This document shows positions 27,768 to 36,785 of a DNA stretch of 64,000 bases, piece after piece. The notes below the pieces were generated by a model that worked only from the letters and a program-made list of their open reading frames with translations, was not told the DNA's origin and ran no database searches. Every line of letters begins with the position of its first letter. The stretch's first letter is position 1. Origin of the DNA: Bacteroidia bacterium (GTDB taxonomy: Bacteria; Bacteroidota; Bacteroidia; 2-12-FULL-35-15); NCBI GenBank assembly GCA_020051175.1, contig JAGVJJ010000007.1:124001-188000 (forward strand), written 5' to 3'. A program made the position numbers and the translations under genes.

Positions 27768-28535
27768 TTACAGCTCCTTCGCTTTGTTCCAATACACATC
27801 CATCTCTGCAAGTGTCATGTCACTCAATTGCTTTCCGGCTTTTGTTGCCTCACTTTCTAAATATTGAAAGCGTTTTATGAATTTTCTGTTTGTCTTTTCC
27901 AACGCATCTTCCGGGTTGATATCATTAAAGCGGGCATAATTGATCAACGAAAACAGTACATCGCCAAACTCAGCTTCAACCTTGTCTTTTGTGGCTTTTT
28001 GTTCCACTTCATGCTTAAACTCTGCAATTTCTTCTTGTACCTTTTCCCATACCTGCTCTGGCTTGTCCCAGTCAAATCCTACCGCACGGGCTTTCTCTTG
28101 TATGCGTGATGCTTTTATAAGCGCTGGCAATGACTTTGGAACTCCACCTAAAACGGACTTGTTGCCTTCCTTCAGCTTCAACTTCTCCCAATTTTCTTTT
28201 ACCTGCTCCTCGTTCTCCACTTTTACATCGCCATAAATATGCGGATGTCTTGAAATCAGTTTTTCACACAGTGAATTGATTACGTCTGCAATATTAAATT
28301 CATTGGTTTCAGAGGCAATGCGGGCATAAAATACGATATGAAGCAAAACATCACCCAGCTCTTTTTTTATGTTGAGCATATCCTTGTCGAGAATAGAATC
28401 TGAAAGTTCGTAGGTTTCTTCAATGGTAAGGTGGCGAAGGCTTTCAATGGTTTGTTTTTTATCCCACGGACATTGCTCACGCAGCTCATCCATTATTATC
28501 AGTAGGCGCTCAAATGCCTTTAATTTTTCCTGCAT
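27768..28535 (-). CDS. mazG: Nucleoside triphosphate pyrophosphohydrolase MazG
   Basis: The 255-residue protein has the two tandem MazG halves: the first with CPWDKKQTIESLRHLTIEETYEL and KKELGDVLLHIVFYARI (metal-binding ExxE and ExxD residues), the second with EIAEFKHEVEQ and EAEFGDVLFSLINYAR. It hydrolyses (d)NTPs to monophosphates, acting in nucleotide-pool cleaning and, in E. coli, in lowering ppGpp. Cytoplasmic. Confidence 0.95.
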   Translation of the reverse strand: MQEKLKAFERLLIIMDELREQCPWDKKQTIESLRHLTIEETYELSDSILDKDMLNIKKELGDVLLHIVFYARIASETNEFNIADVINSLCEKLISRHPHIYGDVKVENEEQVKENWEKLKLKEGNKSVLGGVPKSLPALIKASRIQEKARAVGFDWDKPEQVWEKVQEEIAEFKHEVEQKATKDKVEAEFGDVLFSLINYARFNDINPEDALEKTNRKFIKRFQYLESEATKAGKQLSDMTLAEMDVYWNKAKEL

Positions 28536-28649
28536 TGTTATTTGGGGGTTATAGAATGTACGATAAACCGTTTCGAATATACGAATTATAATATGTATTA
28601 TTTATAAATTTCGTTGTGTCACTTCTGCTGTATTCCCTGATAAATTTAA

Positions 28650-28657
28650 TATTTTTG
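28650..28657 (+). promoter_or_regulatory. Candidate -7 promoter element for the envelope cluster
   Basis: TATTTTTG followed by CAG, matching TAnnTTTG, 58 bp before ATG 28708. The same TATTTTTGCAG is found before the SAM hydrolase gene (59658). Confidence 0.45.
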
Positions 28658-28707
28658 CAGGCCGGGAATTTAAATAATTCGGGTAGCTTATAGTGTCAGT
28701 TTTTAGC

Positions 28708-29808
28708 ATGTATATAAAAAAGAGTATAATCAGTGTTGTTGTTTTTTTAGTGGTATCGTATTTATCACTAGCACAAAATGCACCTGGCAATGATTTTATT
28801 TTATCTGGTCAGGGACATTATGGGTATATCATTAGCCATCGTAACAATATGGGGAACCTTATAAAGGGCCATATATACGGTGGAGAGATGAATTATATCT
28901 TTCGTACTGATGGTTGTAAACCATGGCAGCAGGTACACAATTACCCTGAAATAGGTGTTTGTTTTTTGCACCTGGATCTTGCTAATCCGCAGCAATTAGG
29001 TACCCTGGAAGCTTTGTACCCTTATGCCAATATTCGTTTAAACAAGTCGGATAAGAAGGTAAGCACAAATCTACGTCTGGGTGTGGGCCTTACGTATATA
29101 ACAAAACCATTCAATAGGATTACCAATCACCAGAATGCTGCTATTGGTTCGCACCTGAACGGTTTTGTGAACATCCGTATTAGCTCTGCTGTAATGCTTG
29201 CAGAGGCATGGCGCCTCGAAACCGGTGTGGGGCTTACACATGCATCAAATGGTGCAATCAGCACACCCAATCTGGGTTTGAACATGGTTACCCTGAACCT
29301 GGGTCTGGGATATGCTTTTGGCAATAAAGCCTGTATATACAGGAAGGATACCATCCCTCCTGCTGTAAAGAAATGGGAGCCATCTATTTTGGCTGTAATG
29401 GGTATTAAAGAACTGGAGGCACCGGAAGGGCCAAAGTATCTTGCTTATGGGCTGCAGGCAAATTTATACAGGACACTGAATTATAAGAACAGTTTGGGCG
29501 GTGGTCTTGAAATGGCATATAATACTGCTACAAAGCAGGTATGGGCCAATGATTCTGTATATACAAATAAATTGGGAGATATTCTGCAGGTAGGCGCTAA
29601 ACTCAGTTATGCATTTACAATGCACCGTTTTTCATTGCCTGTTGATTTTGGGTATTATGTGTTTAAAAAGCAAGCCTATAACGGATCGTTTTTTCATCGT
29701 ATTGGCGTAAGGTACAGGGTTACCGATCATATTATTGCCAATGTTACATTGCTTACACATTGGGCAAAAGCCGATTATTTTGAGTGGGGGATTGGTTATC
29801 GTTTTTGA
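28708..29808 (+). CDS. Acyloxyacyl hydrolase / PagL-like lipid A deacylase
   Basis: The ATG at 28708 (five codons after another at 28693) gives a signal peptide MYIKKSIISVVVFLVVSYLSLAQ. The rest alternates as an outer-membrane barrel. Near residue 175 lies the PagL signature GVGLTHASNGAIS, with the catalytic His and Ser of H-x-S-N-G. PagL enzymes remove the 3-O acyl chain of lipid A at the outer membrane. At about 366 residues it is twice the size of classical PagL, in line with the longer acyloxyacyl-hydrolase family in Bacteroidota. It leads a set of co-directional envelope genes. Confidence 0.87.
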   Translation: MYIKKSIISVVVFLVVSYLSLAQNAPGNDFILSGQGHYGYIISHRNNMGNLIKGHIYGGEMNYIFRTDGCKPWQQVHNYPEIGVCFLHLDLANPQQLGTLEALYPYANIRLNKSDKKVSTNLRLGVGLTYITKPFNRITNHQNAAIGSHLNGFVNIRISSAVMLAEAWRLETGVGLTHASNGAISTPNLGLNMVTLNLGLGYAFGNKACIYRKDTIPPAVKKWEPSILAVMGIKELEAPEGPKYLAYGLQANLYRTLNYKNSLGGGLEMAYNTATKQVWANDSVYTNKLGDILQVGAKLSYAFTMHRFSLPVDFGYYVFKKQAYNGSFFHRIGVRYRVTDHIIANVTLLTHWAKADYFEWGIGYRF

Positions 29809-29828
29809 TTTTATAAGGTTATTGTACA

Positions 29829-31295
29829 ATGAATAAAAAACAACTGGTGGGTTTGATTGTTATTGCGCTGACCGGGTTGGCTGTTTTTTATTTTGTTGCC
29901 ACAAAAGCAAAACTGGCTTCATTCACGCACGATGAAAGCTATTCTTATAATTTCTACGTCCATAATAGTTCTATGGACATTATTTCTCACAAAAATTCGT
30001 ATACAAATAATCACCTGTTAAATACCTTGATGATGAAGTATTCGGAGCAACTCTTCGGTGCATCTGAATTATTCTTGCGCCTGCCCAACCTTATTTTATT
30101 GCTGGTGTGCTTTGTATATATGTATTTATTCACCCGCAATTGTAATTTGCTATTAGGTATTTCCATTATGGTTATCATGTTTACCAATATTGATTTAATA
30201 GATTTTTTTGGTCTGGCCAGGGGCTATGGTATTTCCATCGGCTTTATGATAATGAGCTTGTATCACCTGGTAAGGGCATTGCATACCAATAATAACAAAT
30301 TGCATCTTGTGCTTTTCAATATGGCGGCTTTGCTCGCAATTCTGGGGAATTTTACAATGCTCGATTTTTATGTTGCTGCCATCATTGCCTTTAATGCAGT
30401 AAAACTCTATGAAAGCCGCTTCGTATTAAAAGAAAAGTTCAGCTTTTATAAAACCAATAAAACAAATATTTTTATGTTCGTGCTCATGCTTGTGGTTTTG
30501 TATGAGCCGGTCAGAAGGGTGATTACTTATAACCAGTTTGATTTTGGGGGTACAAAAGGTTTTTTTAGTGATACAATGCAGGCATTGGTACTAACTGTTT
30601 TTTCGCACGAACAAAATGTGTTTACACAAACTGTTTTTGTCAAAATGCTGTTTTTATTGTTGCTTTTCGTGCCATTGGTAATCGTTATTGTAAATGCAAT
30701 TAAAAGGAAAACAGGATTCTTTGAAAACAACAAGGCGCTTGTTACTGTTAATTTGGTACTATTGTTCATTTATGTGGAAATTATTTTGCAGCACCTGTTA
30801 TTGCATACAGATTATCTTATTGGGAGGTTTGCATTATTTTTATTTCCTCTTTTTATTCTCAACATCTTCTTTTTATTGGAATATTCGCTTAAATTTAAGT
30901 TCCGGAATTTGATTCTGGGATTTTGTGTTGTGTTGGCGGGGTATTCAATAGTATATTTTTATCGCAATGCCAACTTGTACGCCTCGGCAGAATGGAGTTA
31001 CGACATGGAAACAAAAAATGCAATGAATGCCCTGGCTGAATGGCATGATAAAAATGAAAAGGATAAAGCCGGGAGCAAATTGGCTGTTAACTGGCTTTTT
31101 GAGCCAACAACTAATTTTTACAGGCGTACCCGTAACCTGCAATGGCTTGTGCCGGTGAGCAGGGACGAGCCTGATCAAAGTAGTGATTATTATTACATTT
31201 TTAAAGAGGATTTGAATAAATTGCAATTAAAAAATTACACCACTATTTTTTCGTCCGATCGGACAAATACAGTATTGGTGAAAAATAATTTGTGA
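29829..31295 (+). CDS. Polytopic membrane protein, GT-C glycosyltransferase-like
   Basis: The 488-residue protein has an N-terminal helix (LVGLIVIALTGLAVFYFVA), then ASFTHDESYSYNFYVHN. The HDE in the first external loop matches the Asp/Glu motif of family-39-type GT-C enzymes. The loop continues with NNHLLNTLMMKYSEQLFGASELFLRLPN, a pattern often seen in such transferases. About ten helices follow, and a soluble tail near NFYRRTRNLQWLVP. It probably adds a sugar to an envelope lipid or polymer from a polyprenyl donor. It lies 20 bp after the PagL-like gene. Confidence 0.7.
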   Translation: MNKKQLVGLIVIALTGLAVFYFVATKAKLASFTHDESYSYNFYVHNSSMDIISHKNSYTNNHLLNTLMMKYSEQLFGASELFLRLPNLILLLVCFVYMYLFTRNCNLLLGISIMVIMFTNIDLIDFFGLARGYGISIGFMIMSLYHLVRALHTNNNKLHLVLFNMAALLAILGNFTMLDFYVAAIIAFNAVKLYESRFVLKEKFSFYKTNKTNIFMFVLMLVVLYEPVRRVITYNQFDFGGTKGFFSDTMQALVLTVFSHEQNVFTQTVFVKMLFLLLLFVPLVIVIVNAIKRKTGFFENNKALVTVNLVLLFIYVEIILQHLLLHTDYLIGRFALFLFPLFILNIFFLLEYSLKFKFRNLILGFCVVLAGYSIVYFYRNANLYASAEWSYDMETKNAMNALAEWHDKNEKDKAGSKLAVNWLFEPTTNFYRRTRNLQWLVPVSRDEPDQSSDYYYIFKEDLNKLQLKNYTTIFSSDRTNTVLVKNNL

Positions 31296-31305
31296 TAGTT
31301 ACACA

Positions 31306-32052
31306 ATGAGCAAAAGAGAAATGGCAATTGATAGATGGGTACTGGCAGTGTTTTGCCTCAGCATTTTTGTTTCCTGTAAAAAGGAGAACCGTTGTGATTG
31401 TATTAAACGAACAGGTGATATTATTACCGAAACCAGGGTAATTAATGGTTTTGATAAGATTTACGTAGAGGACAATCTGAAAGTGTTCATTACTCAGGAT
31501 TCAATATTTGAAGTGAAAGTAGAAGCGGGTGAAAACATTGTGCCCCTTATCAGAACAGAAGTGAAAGAAGGTACGCTATACATCAGGGACGACAACCGTT
31601 GTAATTGGTCGCGCAGCTATAACAAGCCGCGAAATGTATACGTGAAAATGCCGGTTATAAATTATATTACCTCTGATGCTACAAACGATATCGTTAGTCT
31701 TAATACAATTACTACTCCTGAATTTGATGTGCAAACGAAAAATTCGGGGAACATTGAGCTCACAGTAAATAATTTGGCAATAGGTTCTCACATGCATGGT
31801 TCAGGTGATTTGATTTTACACGGCATTACAGGTGAGCACGCCTGCGATATTGGCGGAACTTCGTTTTTGCACTGTGAGGATTTACAAACCACATATACAT
31901 GGGTGCATACTTTTACGACTGGTTTGTGTTATGTTAAAGCCAGTAACCTCTTGATTTGTAAAATTGATTACGTAGGTGATGTGTACTGCTATGGTAACCC
32001 TGCTACCATTGAAAAGGAACAAAAAAGTACGGGTCAATTGTTTTTGAAATGA
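31306..32052 (+). CDS. Head-GIN (DUF2807) domain lipoprotein
   Basis: The 248-residue protein has a lipoprotein signal ending IFVSC, then the head-GIN pattern: RVINGFDKIYVEDNLKVFITQ, VEAGENIVPLIRTEVKEGTLYI and repeating beta strands (TKNSGNIELTVNNLAIGSHMHGSGDLIL). This domain forms a right-handed beta fold; its function is unknown, but Bacteroidota have many copies in the envelope. It starts 10 bp after the GT-C-like gene and overlaps the sulfatase gene by four bases (ATGA), so translation of the two is coupled. Confidence 0.88.
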   Translation: MSKREMAIDRWVLAVFCLSIFVSCKKENRCDCIKRTGDIITETRVINGFDKIYVEDNLKVFITQDSIFEVKVEAGENIVPLIRTEVKEGTLYIRDDNRCNWSRSYNKPRNVYVKMPVINYITSDATNDIVSLNTITTPEFDVQTKNSGNIELTVNNLAIGSHMHGSGDLILHGITGEHACDIGGTSFLHCEDLQTTYTWVHTFTTGLCYVKASNLLICKIDYVGDVYCYGNPATIEKEQKSTGQLFLK

Positions 32053-33905
32053 AAAAACTATCTTTTAAAGTTCCTTATGTTGTTTGGCTGCTGGTCTTTT
32101 GGCTATTGTTTTTTGCTCTGTACAGACTGGCCTTTATTATTTATCACCATACAAAAATCCCCAACGACTTTCATTCCGAGACCGGGCTAAGTTTTTTTTA
32201 TGCATTGCGTTTGGATCTTTCGGCTGCATGTGCTGCTGCATTTATACCTTATTTACTGTGGTCGGTACAACAGTTTTACAAGCGCAGATCAATACACTTA
32301 GCAAATAAGGTTTATAACCTGGTATGTATCTCTCTTGTGTCAGTATTAAGTCTCGCAAATCTGAAAATATATGGCGAGTGGGGAACGCTTTTAAGTGCAA
32401 GGGCGTTTAATTATCTTTTGTACCCTCAGGAAGTTTTAACCTTTATTTCTTTTTGGTCATTACTGCTGTTGCTGGCAGTATGTGCGGTTTTTATCTATTT
32501 GGCTGTTAAGTTGTACCGGAGTTTTGTTACTGGTTTTTCTTATCCTGTAGAAAATAGAAGGCTAAAAATTGCTCAGGTAGCTATATTGCCTTTTCTTCTT
32601 GTAGTTGGTTATAGGGGCGGCTTGCAACTCACACCAATCAATGAAAGCAGTGCTTATTATTCTTCGCTTCAAATCAATAACCACATTGCAACTAACAATA
32701 TGTGGTATCTGGTACATAGTATTGTGGAAGCAAATGATAAAAAAAATCCGTATGTATTTATGGATAAAGAAAAAGCAAAGGATATCCGAAACATGCTTTT
32801 TGCAGGCTCTTCCGGGACAAAGCAGCCATTTTTAAATACCACCAAACCGAACATAGTGTTGATCATTCTTGAAAGCTGGACTGCAGATATTATCAAAGCT
32901 CTGGATGGTGAACAGAATGTTACCCCTTATTTCGATGAGTTGCGTAAAGATGGGCTTTTATTTACACAAATGTATGGAAGCGGATTTCGTACGGAACAAG
33001 GACTTGTGTCTATTCTGAGCGGATTTCCGGCTCAGCCCAACAATACGATTATTGCAACCCCTAGTAAAGCGGAACGCTTGCCTTCATTGAATACGGAACT
33101 GGGCAAGTTGGGTTATCAGTCTTCTTTTTATTACGGTGGCGACATAGAGTTTGCGAACATGAAGTCGTACTTGTTGAACAGTCATATCGGGAAAATAATA
33201 GATAAAAATAATTTTGATAAAAGTGAACAGAACAGCAAATGGGGAGCGCATGATGAATTTGTTTTAAAAAAACAGCTAAATGGTTTGAAGGATGAAAAGC
33301 AACCGTTTTTCTCAATTGTTCTTACACTGAGCACTCATGAGCCTTTTGAAGTGCCCATGCAAACACCTTTCAGAGGTGGCGAGGAACAGGAGCGGTTTAA
33401 AAAGGCCGCCTATTATACAGATTATTGTCTCCAAAACTATTTTAAAGAGGCCCGTCAGCAGCCCTGGTATAACAACACACTTTTTATTTTGGTTGCCGAT
33501 CATGGTCATCATCTTCCGAAAGGCCGGAATATGGATCTGCCTGAAAGCCGCAGGATTACTGCTTTATTCACGGGTGGGGCCCTCGTGGAGCAGGTGCGGG
33601 GAAGTACTATGGATAAAATTGTAAACCAGAACGATTTGCCCGCTACTCTTTTAAGTGCCCTCGAACAACCGCATTCACAATTTGGTTGGAGCCGGGATAT
33701 GTTTAATGCCGGCAGCAAAGAGTTTGCCTACTACTCCAATGAAAATGTTTTTGGATGGATTGCCCCACAACAAAATCTCGTATATTCTTTTGGCTCGAAA
33801 AATGTAGATATACAAGCCAAAACACAATCAATTGTAAATGATACTGTTTTAACACAGGGACAAGCCTATTTGCAATGCCTTTATGACGAATATTTAAATT
33901 ACTAA
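32049..33905 (+). CDS. LTA synthase family sulfatase-type phosphotransferase
   Basis: The 618-residue protein has about five N-terminal helices (residues 10-210) and an extracytoplasmic sulfatase-fold domain from about residue 270. Visible active-site parts are IVLIILESWTAD (first metal ligand Glu), SGFRTEQGLVSILSG (Thr nucleophile in the LtaS position) and LVADHGHHLPKGR (Asp/His metal ligands). Gram-negative members move glycerol-phosphate, phosphoethanolamine or similar groups onto lipids or glycans; the acceptor here is unknown. Coupled to the GIN lipoprotein gene and downstream of the PagL-like and GT-C-like genes, which suggests shared work on surface lipids. Confidence 0.88.
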   Translation: MKKLSFKVPYVVWLLVFWLLFFALYRLAFIIYHHTKIPNDFHSETGLSFFYALRLDLSAACAAAFIPYLLWSVQQFYKRRSIHLANKVYNLVCISLVSVLSLANLKIYGEWGTLLSARAFNYLLYPQEVLTFISFWSLLLLLAVCAVFIYLAVKLYRSFVTGFSYPVENRRLKIAQVAILPFLLVVGYRGGLQLTPINESSAYYSSLQINNHIATNNMWYLVHSIVEANDKKNPYVFMDKEKAKDIRNMLFAGSSGTKQPFLNTTKPNIVLIILESWTADIIKALDGEQNVTPYFDELRKDGLLFTQMYGSGFRTEQGLVSILSGFPAQPNNTIIATPSKAERLPSLNTELGKLGYQSSFYYGGDIEFANMKSYLLNSHIGKIIDKNNFDKSEQNSKWGAHDEFVLKKQLNGLKDEKQPFFSIVLTLSTHEPFEVPMQTPFRGGEEQERFKKAAYYTDYCLQNYFKEARQQPWYNNTLFILVADHGHHLPKGRNMDLPESRRITALFTGGALVEQVRGSTMDKIVNQNDLPATLLSALEQPHSQFGWSRDMFNAGSKEFAYYSNENVFGWIAPQQNLVYSFGSKNVDIQAKTQSIVNDTVLTQGQAYLQCLYDEYLNY

Positions 33906-33950
33906 TTATTTTAAGACTTAATGTTATTCCACTTTTCCATATACTCAAAT

Positions 33951-33996
33951 GCGCTTAGGCGCGCTGTCATTTCGAGCTTGTCGAGAAACAAGGGAA
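33951..33996. repeat. Fragment of a dispersed TCGA-type repeat
   Basis: gcgcttaggcgcgc followed by tttcgagcttgtcgagaaac, a palindromic unit of the kind widespread between Bacteroidota genes. It lies in the leader of the T9SS plug gene. Related pieces occur at 39902-39950, 40889-40946 and 46537-46553. Confidence 0.5.
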
Positions 33997-34019
33997 GCCA
34001 TCAAAGTCAAAATTTTAAA

Positions 34020-35381
34020 ATGCGGACGAATCATTTTTTACAATTTCTTCTGATAAAGTTACTGCTAATGAGCGCAGTCGGCTTCGGCCAGGAAAAAAAG
34101 AAGGGCGGTCTCTGGAAGGCCCTAAATACACCTGCGGAGGCCGATACAACAAATGAGGACTATTACGGCAGCAATACTATACGCTACGAAGATTATATTT
34201 ACAAACGTGGAATTAAAACAGTGCGTTTCTACGATGAAAATTTTGAGCTTTCACAACCCATTATTAACCTACTGTCACCGGAACGGCTGAAGCTTAGTTT
34301 TGATGATTTGGACGGTGATTTGAAGAATTACTCTTTTACTGTAATTCATTGCAATGCCAACTGGGAGCCTTCTGACTTAATGCCTGCCGAATACATTGAT
34401 GGTTTCCAGGAAAGTGTTATCAACGATTACCGCTATTCGTTCAATACTCTTCAGAAATACACGCATTACAACGCTTATTTTCCAAACACCAACATGAAAG
34501 CGACCAAATCCGGCAATTATATTCTGAAGGTGTTTGAGGATGGAAACCCTGATAATATTGTGCTTACAAGGCGCTTTTTTATTTATGAGAATAAAATCAT
34601 GATACAGTCAAGGGTATCCGCTGCAAGTATTATTGCAGATAGGAATTTTAAACAGGAGGTGGACTTTACCATCAATCATACGGGTTACCAGATTACAAAT
34701 CCTTATACGGATTTACATGTGGTGATTACCCAGAACAACCGCTGGGACAATGCAAAAACTACGCTGAAACCCTTATTTGTAAAGGATATGGAGCTGGTTT
34801 ATGATTATGATGAGGACAACGTATTTACAGGCGGCAATGAATTCCGGAACTTTGATATGAAAAGTATTCGTTACCATTCAGAACGTATTGCTTCAGTAAA
34901 ATACGATTCTTCATCTGGAACTCATGTTTACCTGGTACCGGATGAAAGACGTACCTTCAAAAGGTACACTACGCTTGGTGATTTGAATGGCAATTATGCA
35001 ATAAAGATACAGGAAGGTAACAACAGCGAGGTGGAAGCCGACTATTGTTTTGTTCATTTCTTTCTTCCCTATGATGAAGTGCTTACAGATGGGAATTTGT
35101 ATGTGTTCGGTGCCTATAATTCCTGGAAATGCAACCGGGAAAATCTAATGATATACAACGAAAAACGTTTTGGTTATGAAGCTACCCTGTTTTTAAAGCA
35201 GGGATATTACAACTATGAATACGCTTTTCTGAAAGATGATGCCCCTGCCGCGGATAATACCCTGATTGAAGGAATGCATTACGAAACCGAAAACGATTAC
35301 ACCATTTACGTTTATCACCGCCAGCAACGCACTTTTTATGACCAGCTTATTGGAGTGAAGCGTTTTAACTCTACGAAATAG
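34020..35381 (+). CDS. Type IX secretion system plug protein (DUF5103 family)
   Basis: The ATG at 34020 yields a signal peptide (residues 1-23, ending SAVGFGQ); a frame extending to 33921 would translate repeat DNA and is rejected. The mature protein of about 430 residues has the family's features: IKTVRFYDENFELSQPIINL, LKLSFDDLDGDLKNYSFTVIHCNANWEPSDL and a C-terminal carbohydrate-binding-like segment LYVFGAYNSWKCNRENLM. The family includes the plug subunit that seals the periplasmic end of the SprA translocon. This fits the T9SS cargo genes in the window (6719, 50348), though the rest of the machinery is not here. Confidence 0.87.
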   Translation: MRTNHFLQFLLIKLLLMSAVGFGQEKKKGGLWKALNTPAEADTTNEDYYGSNTIRYEDYIYKRGIKTVRFYDENFELSQPIINLLSPERLKLSFDDLDGDLKNYSFTVIHCNANWEPSDLMPAEYIDGFQESVINDYRYSFNTLQKYTHYNAYFPNTNMKATKSGNYILKVFEDGNPDNIVLTRRFFIYENKIMIQSRVSAASIIADRNFKQEVDFTINHTGYQITNPYTDLHVVITQNNRWDNAKTTLKPLFVKDMELVYDYDEDNVFTGGNEFRNFDMKSIRYHSERIASVKYDSSSGTHVYLVPDERRTFKRYTTLGDLNGNYAIKIQEGNNSEVEADYCFVHFFLPYDEVLTDGNLYVFGAYNSWKCNRENLMIYNEKRFGYEATLFLKQGYYNYEYAFLKDDAPAADNTLIEGMHYETENDYTIYVYHRQQRTFYDQLIGVKRFNSTK

Positions 35382-35579
35382 CCTTTTGGGGCATTAAATC
35401 CCCGATTCGACAAAAAATTTGGTGTATGCAACCTTTTTGACCAGTTTTACATCCATAAAAGTAACAGCGTTATTAAAATTCAACTGTTCACAATTTTTGG
35501 CTCAATACTTGTTAAATCGTGAAATGAATACTTATCATTGTAAGAAAGGATTCAGTCATTCACTAAAAAAATAAACACA

Positions 35580-35975
35580 ATGGGAATGCAAACCACTCAG
35601 GTAACCCACGGTATACAGATCAGTGTTGAAACTAAGTTTCATACTGACCATTCTGACCCGGACAACCGTAACTTTTTATTTTTATACCATATCACCATCG
35701 AAAACAAAAGTGATTATACGGTGAAGCTGATTTCGCGCCATTGGGATATATTTGATTCCAGCAGCGAGTACCGCCAGGTGGATGGAGATGGTGTTGTGGG
35801 TGAGCAGCCGGTTCTTGAACCTGGTGAGTCGTTTGATTATGAGTCAGCCTGCGATTTGTCTACCGATATCGGCAGAATGAAAGGGAAGTACCTGATGGAA
35901 CGCAAAATCGATAATGCCCGCTTTTACGTTACTATTCCTGAGTTTGAACTGATTGTTCCGGAAAGGTTGAACTAA
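35580..35975 (+). CDS. apaG: Co2+/Mg2+ efflux-associated protein ApaG
   Basis: The 131-residue protein is a single ApaG/DUF525 domain with the fibronectin-like pattern: ISVETKFHTDHSDPDNRNF, FLYHITIENKSDYTVKLISRHWDI, the conserved GDGVVGEQPVLEPGESF loop and GRMKGKYLM. Known from bacteria as ApaG and from F-box proteins; the molecular role is not settled. No signal peptide. The gene stands alone, with about 200 bp of AT-rich sequence upstream. Confidence 0.92.
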   Translation: MGMQTTQVTHGIQISVETKFHTDHSDPDNRNFLFLYHITIENKSDYTVKLISRHWDIFDSSSEYRQVDGDGVVGEQPVLEPGESFDYESACDLSTDIGRMKGKYLMERKIDNARFYVTIPEFELIVPERLN

Positions 35976-36055
35976 ATTAACCCTGTCACTGTCACATCGA
36001 GCGAAGTTGGGACATCTTTTGGCTCGTATGGACGTGTTGATTTTGAGCTTGTACC

Positions 36056-36559
36056 TCAGCTCAAATAAACCACTTCCTTGCCCTTTTTATCAAGTTCTAC
36101 TGTAATGTGCTCCTGCAGGGTAGTAGATAAAGATAATCCGACAAAATCGGCCTTAATAGGGTAACGATTGTGTCCCCTGTCAACCAGGATAGCAGTAGTT
36201 AAGCGTTTTACAGGACTGTTTAAAAACGGTTTGGCACCAAAAATCAGTGTTTTTCCTGAATTTAGTACATCATCCGCAAGTATTATCACCTTGTTATTTA
36301 ATTCTTTGGCTGTAAGGTCGATCTTTATTTCCTTGGCCAAAGGGTTCTTTTTGTCCAGCACAATTTCTATCAGCTTTGTTTTGATAGGTGAAATGGTTTT
36401 TAATACATCTGCAAGCCGTTTCGCAAACAGAAAGCCATTATTAGCAATGCCCGCAATGATGATTTCTTTTTCATCGTAATTGTTCTCATAAATCTCGTAT
36501 GCAATACGGTTGATTTTTTGCTGAATCTGCTTGCTGTTAAGTATTAAAGTACGGTTCAT
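36056..36559 (-). CDS. Phosphoribosyltransferase domain protein (PyrR-like)
   Basis: Starting at ATG 36559 (an upstream ATG at 36589 adds ten residues with no homology-like pattern), the 167-residue protein has the type I PRT fold with the PRPP loop VIILADDVLNSGKTL near residue 100, plus GIANNGFLFAKRLADVL and a closing strand pair. Similar to PyrR-like regulators or uracil PRTs in length. The base substrate is undecided. Its gene lies about 115 bp downstream of a tiny membrane ORF on the same strand. Confidence 0.85.
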   Translation of the reverse strand: MNRTLILNSKQIQQKINRIAYEIYENNYDEKEIIIAGIANNGFLFAKRLADVLKTISPIKTKLIEIVLDKKNPLAKEIKIDLTAKELNNKVIILADDVLNSGKTLIFGAKPFLNSPVKRLTTAILVDRGHNRYPIKADFVGLSLSTTLQEHITVELDKKGKEVVYLS

Positions 36560-36674
36560 AGATTTAATGTGTTTCTGACATCCTGGCATTTGCTGGACGA
36601 TATTGCATATCTTTTGCCTTTATGGCTGATCAATTTTCAAATGTATAAAACATTTTTTTAACCAGTATCCTGTT

Positions 36675-36785
36675 TTATAAAATGAATATGGCAGCAGCAA
36701 CCATAATAATAATTATTACAAGGTACTGCCATACATCAGGAAAATAAATAGTAATTGTTTTCCAGATAGCTTTGAATTGTTCCAT
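36675..36785 (-). CDS. 36-residue single-helix membrane peptide
   Basis: The ATG overlaps the stop of the IMPase gene (TAATG), so translation is likely coupled. The product starts MEQFKAIWKTITIYFPDVW and ends in one strongly hydrophobic helix (YLVIIIIMVAAAIFIL). Amphipathic N-terminus plus one helix is a common plan for small membrane peptides. It is too short for most gene callers. Coding status is inferred from the overlap, the clean start and the helix; it could be chance. Confidence 0.55.
   Translation of the reverse strand: MEQFKAIWKTITIYFPDVWQYLVIIIIMVAAAIFIL

Noticed and set aside
33921-34019. Longer start for the T9SS plug gene.
   Set aside because: The extra 33 residues translate the dispersed TCGA-type repeat and would hide the signal peptide.
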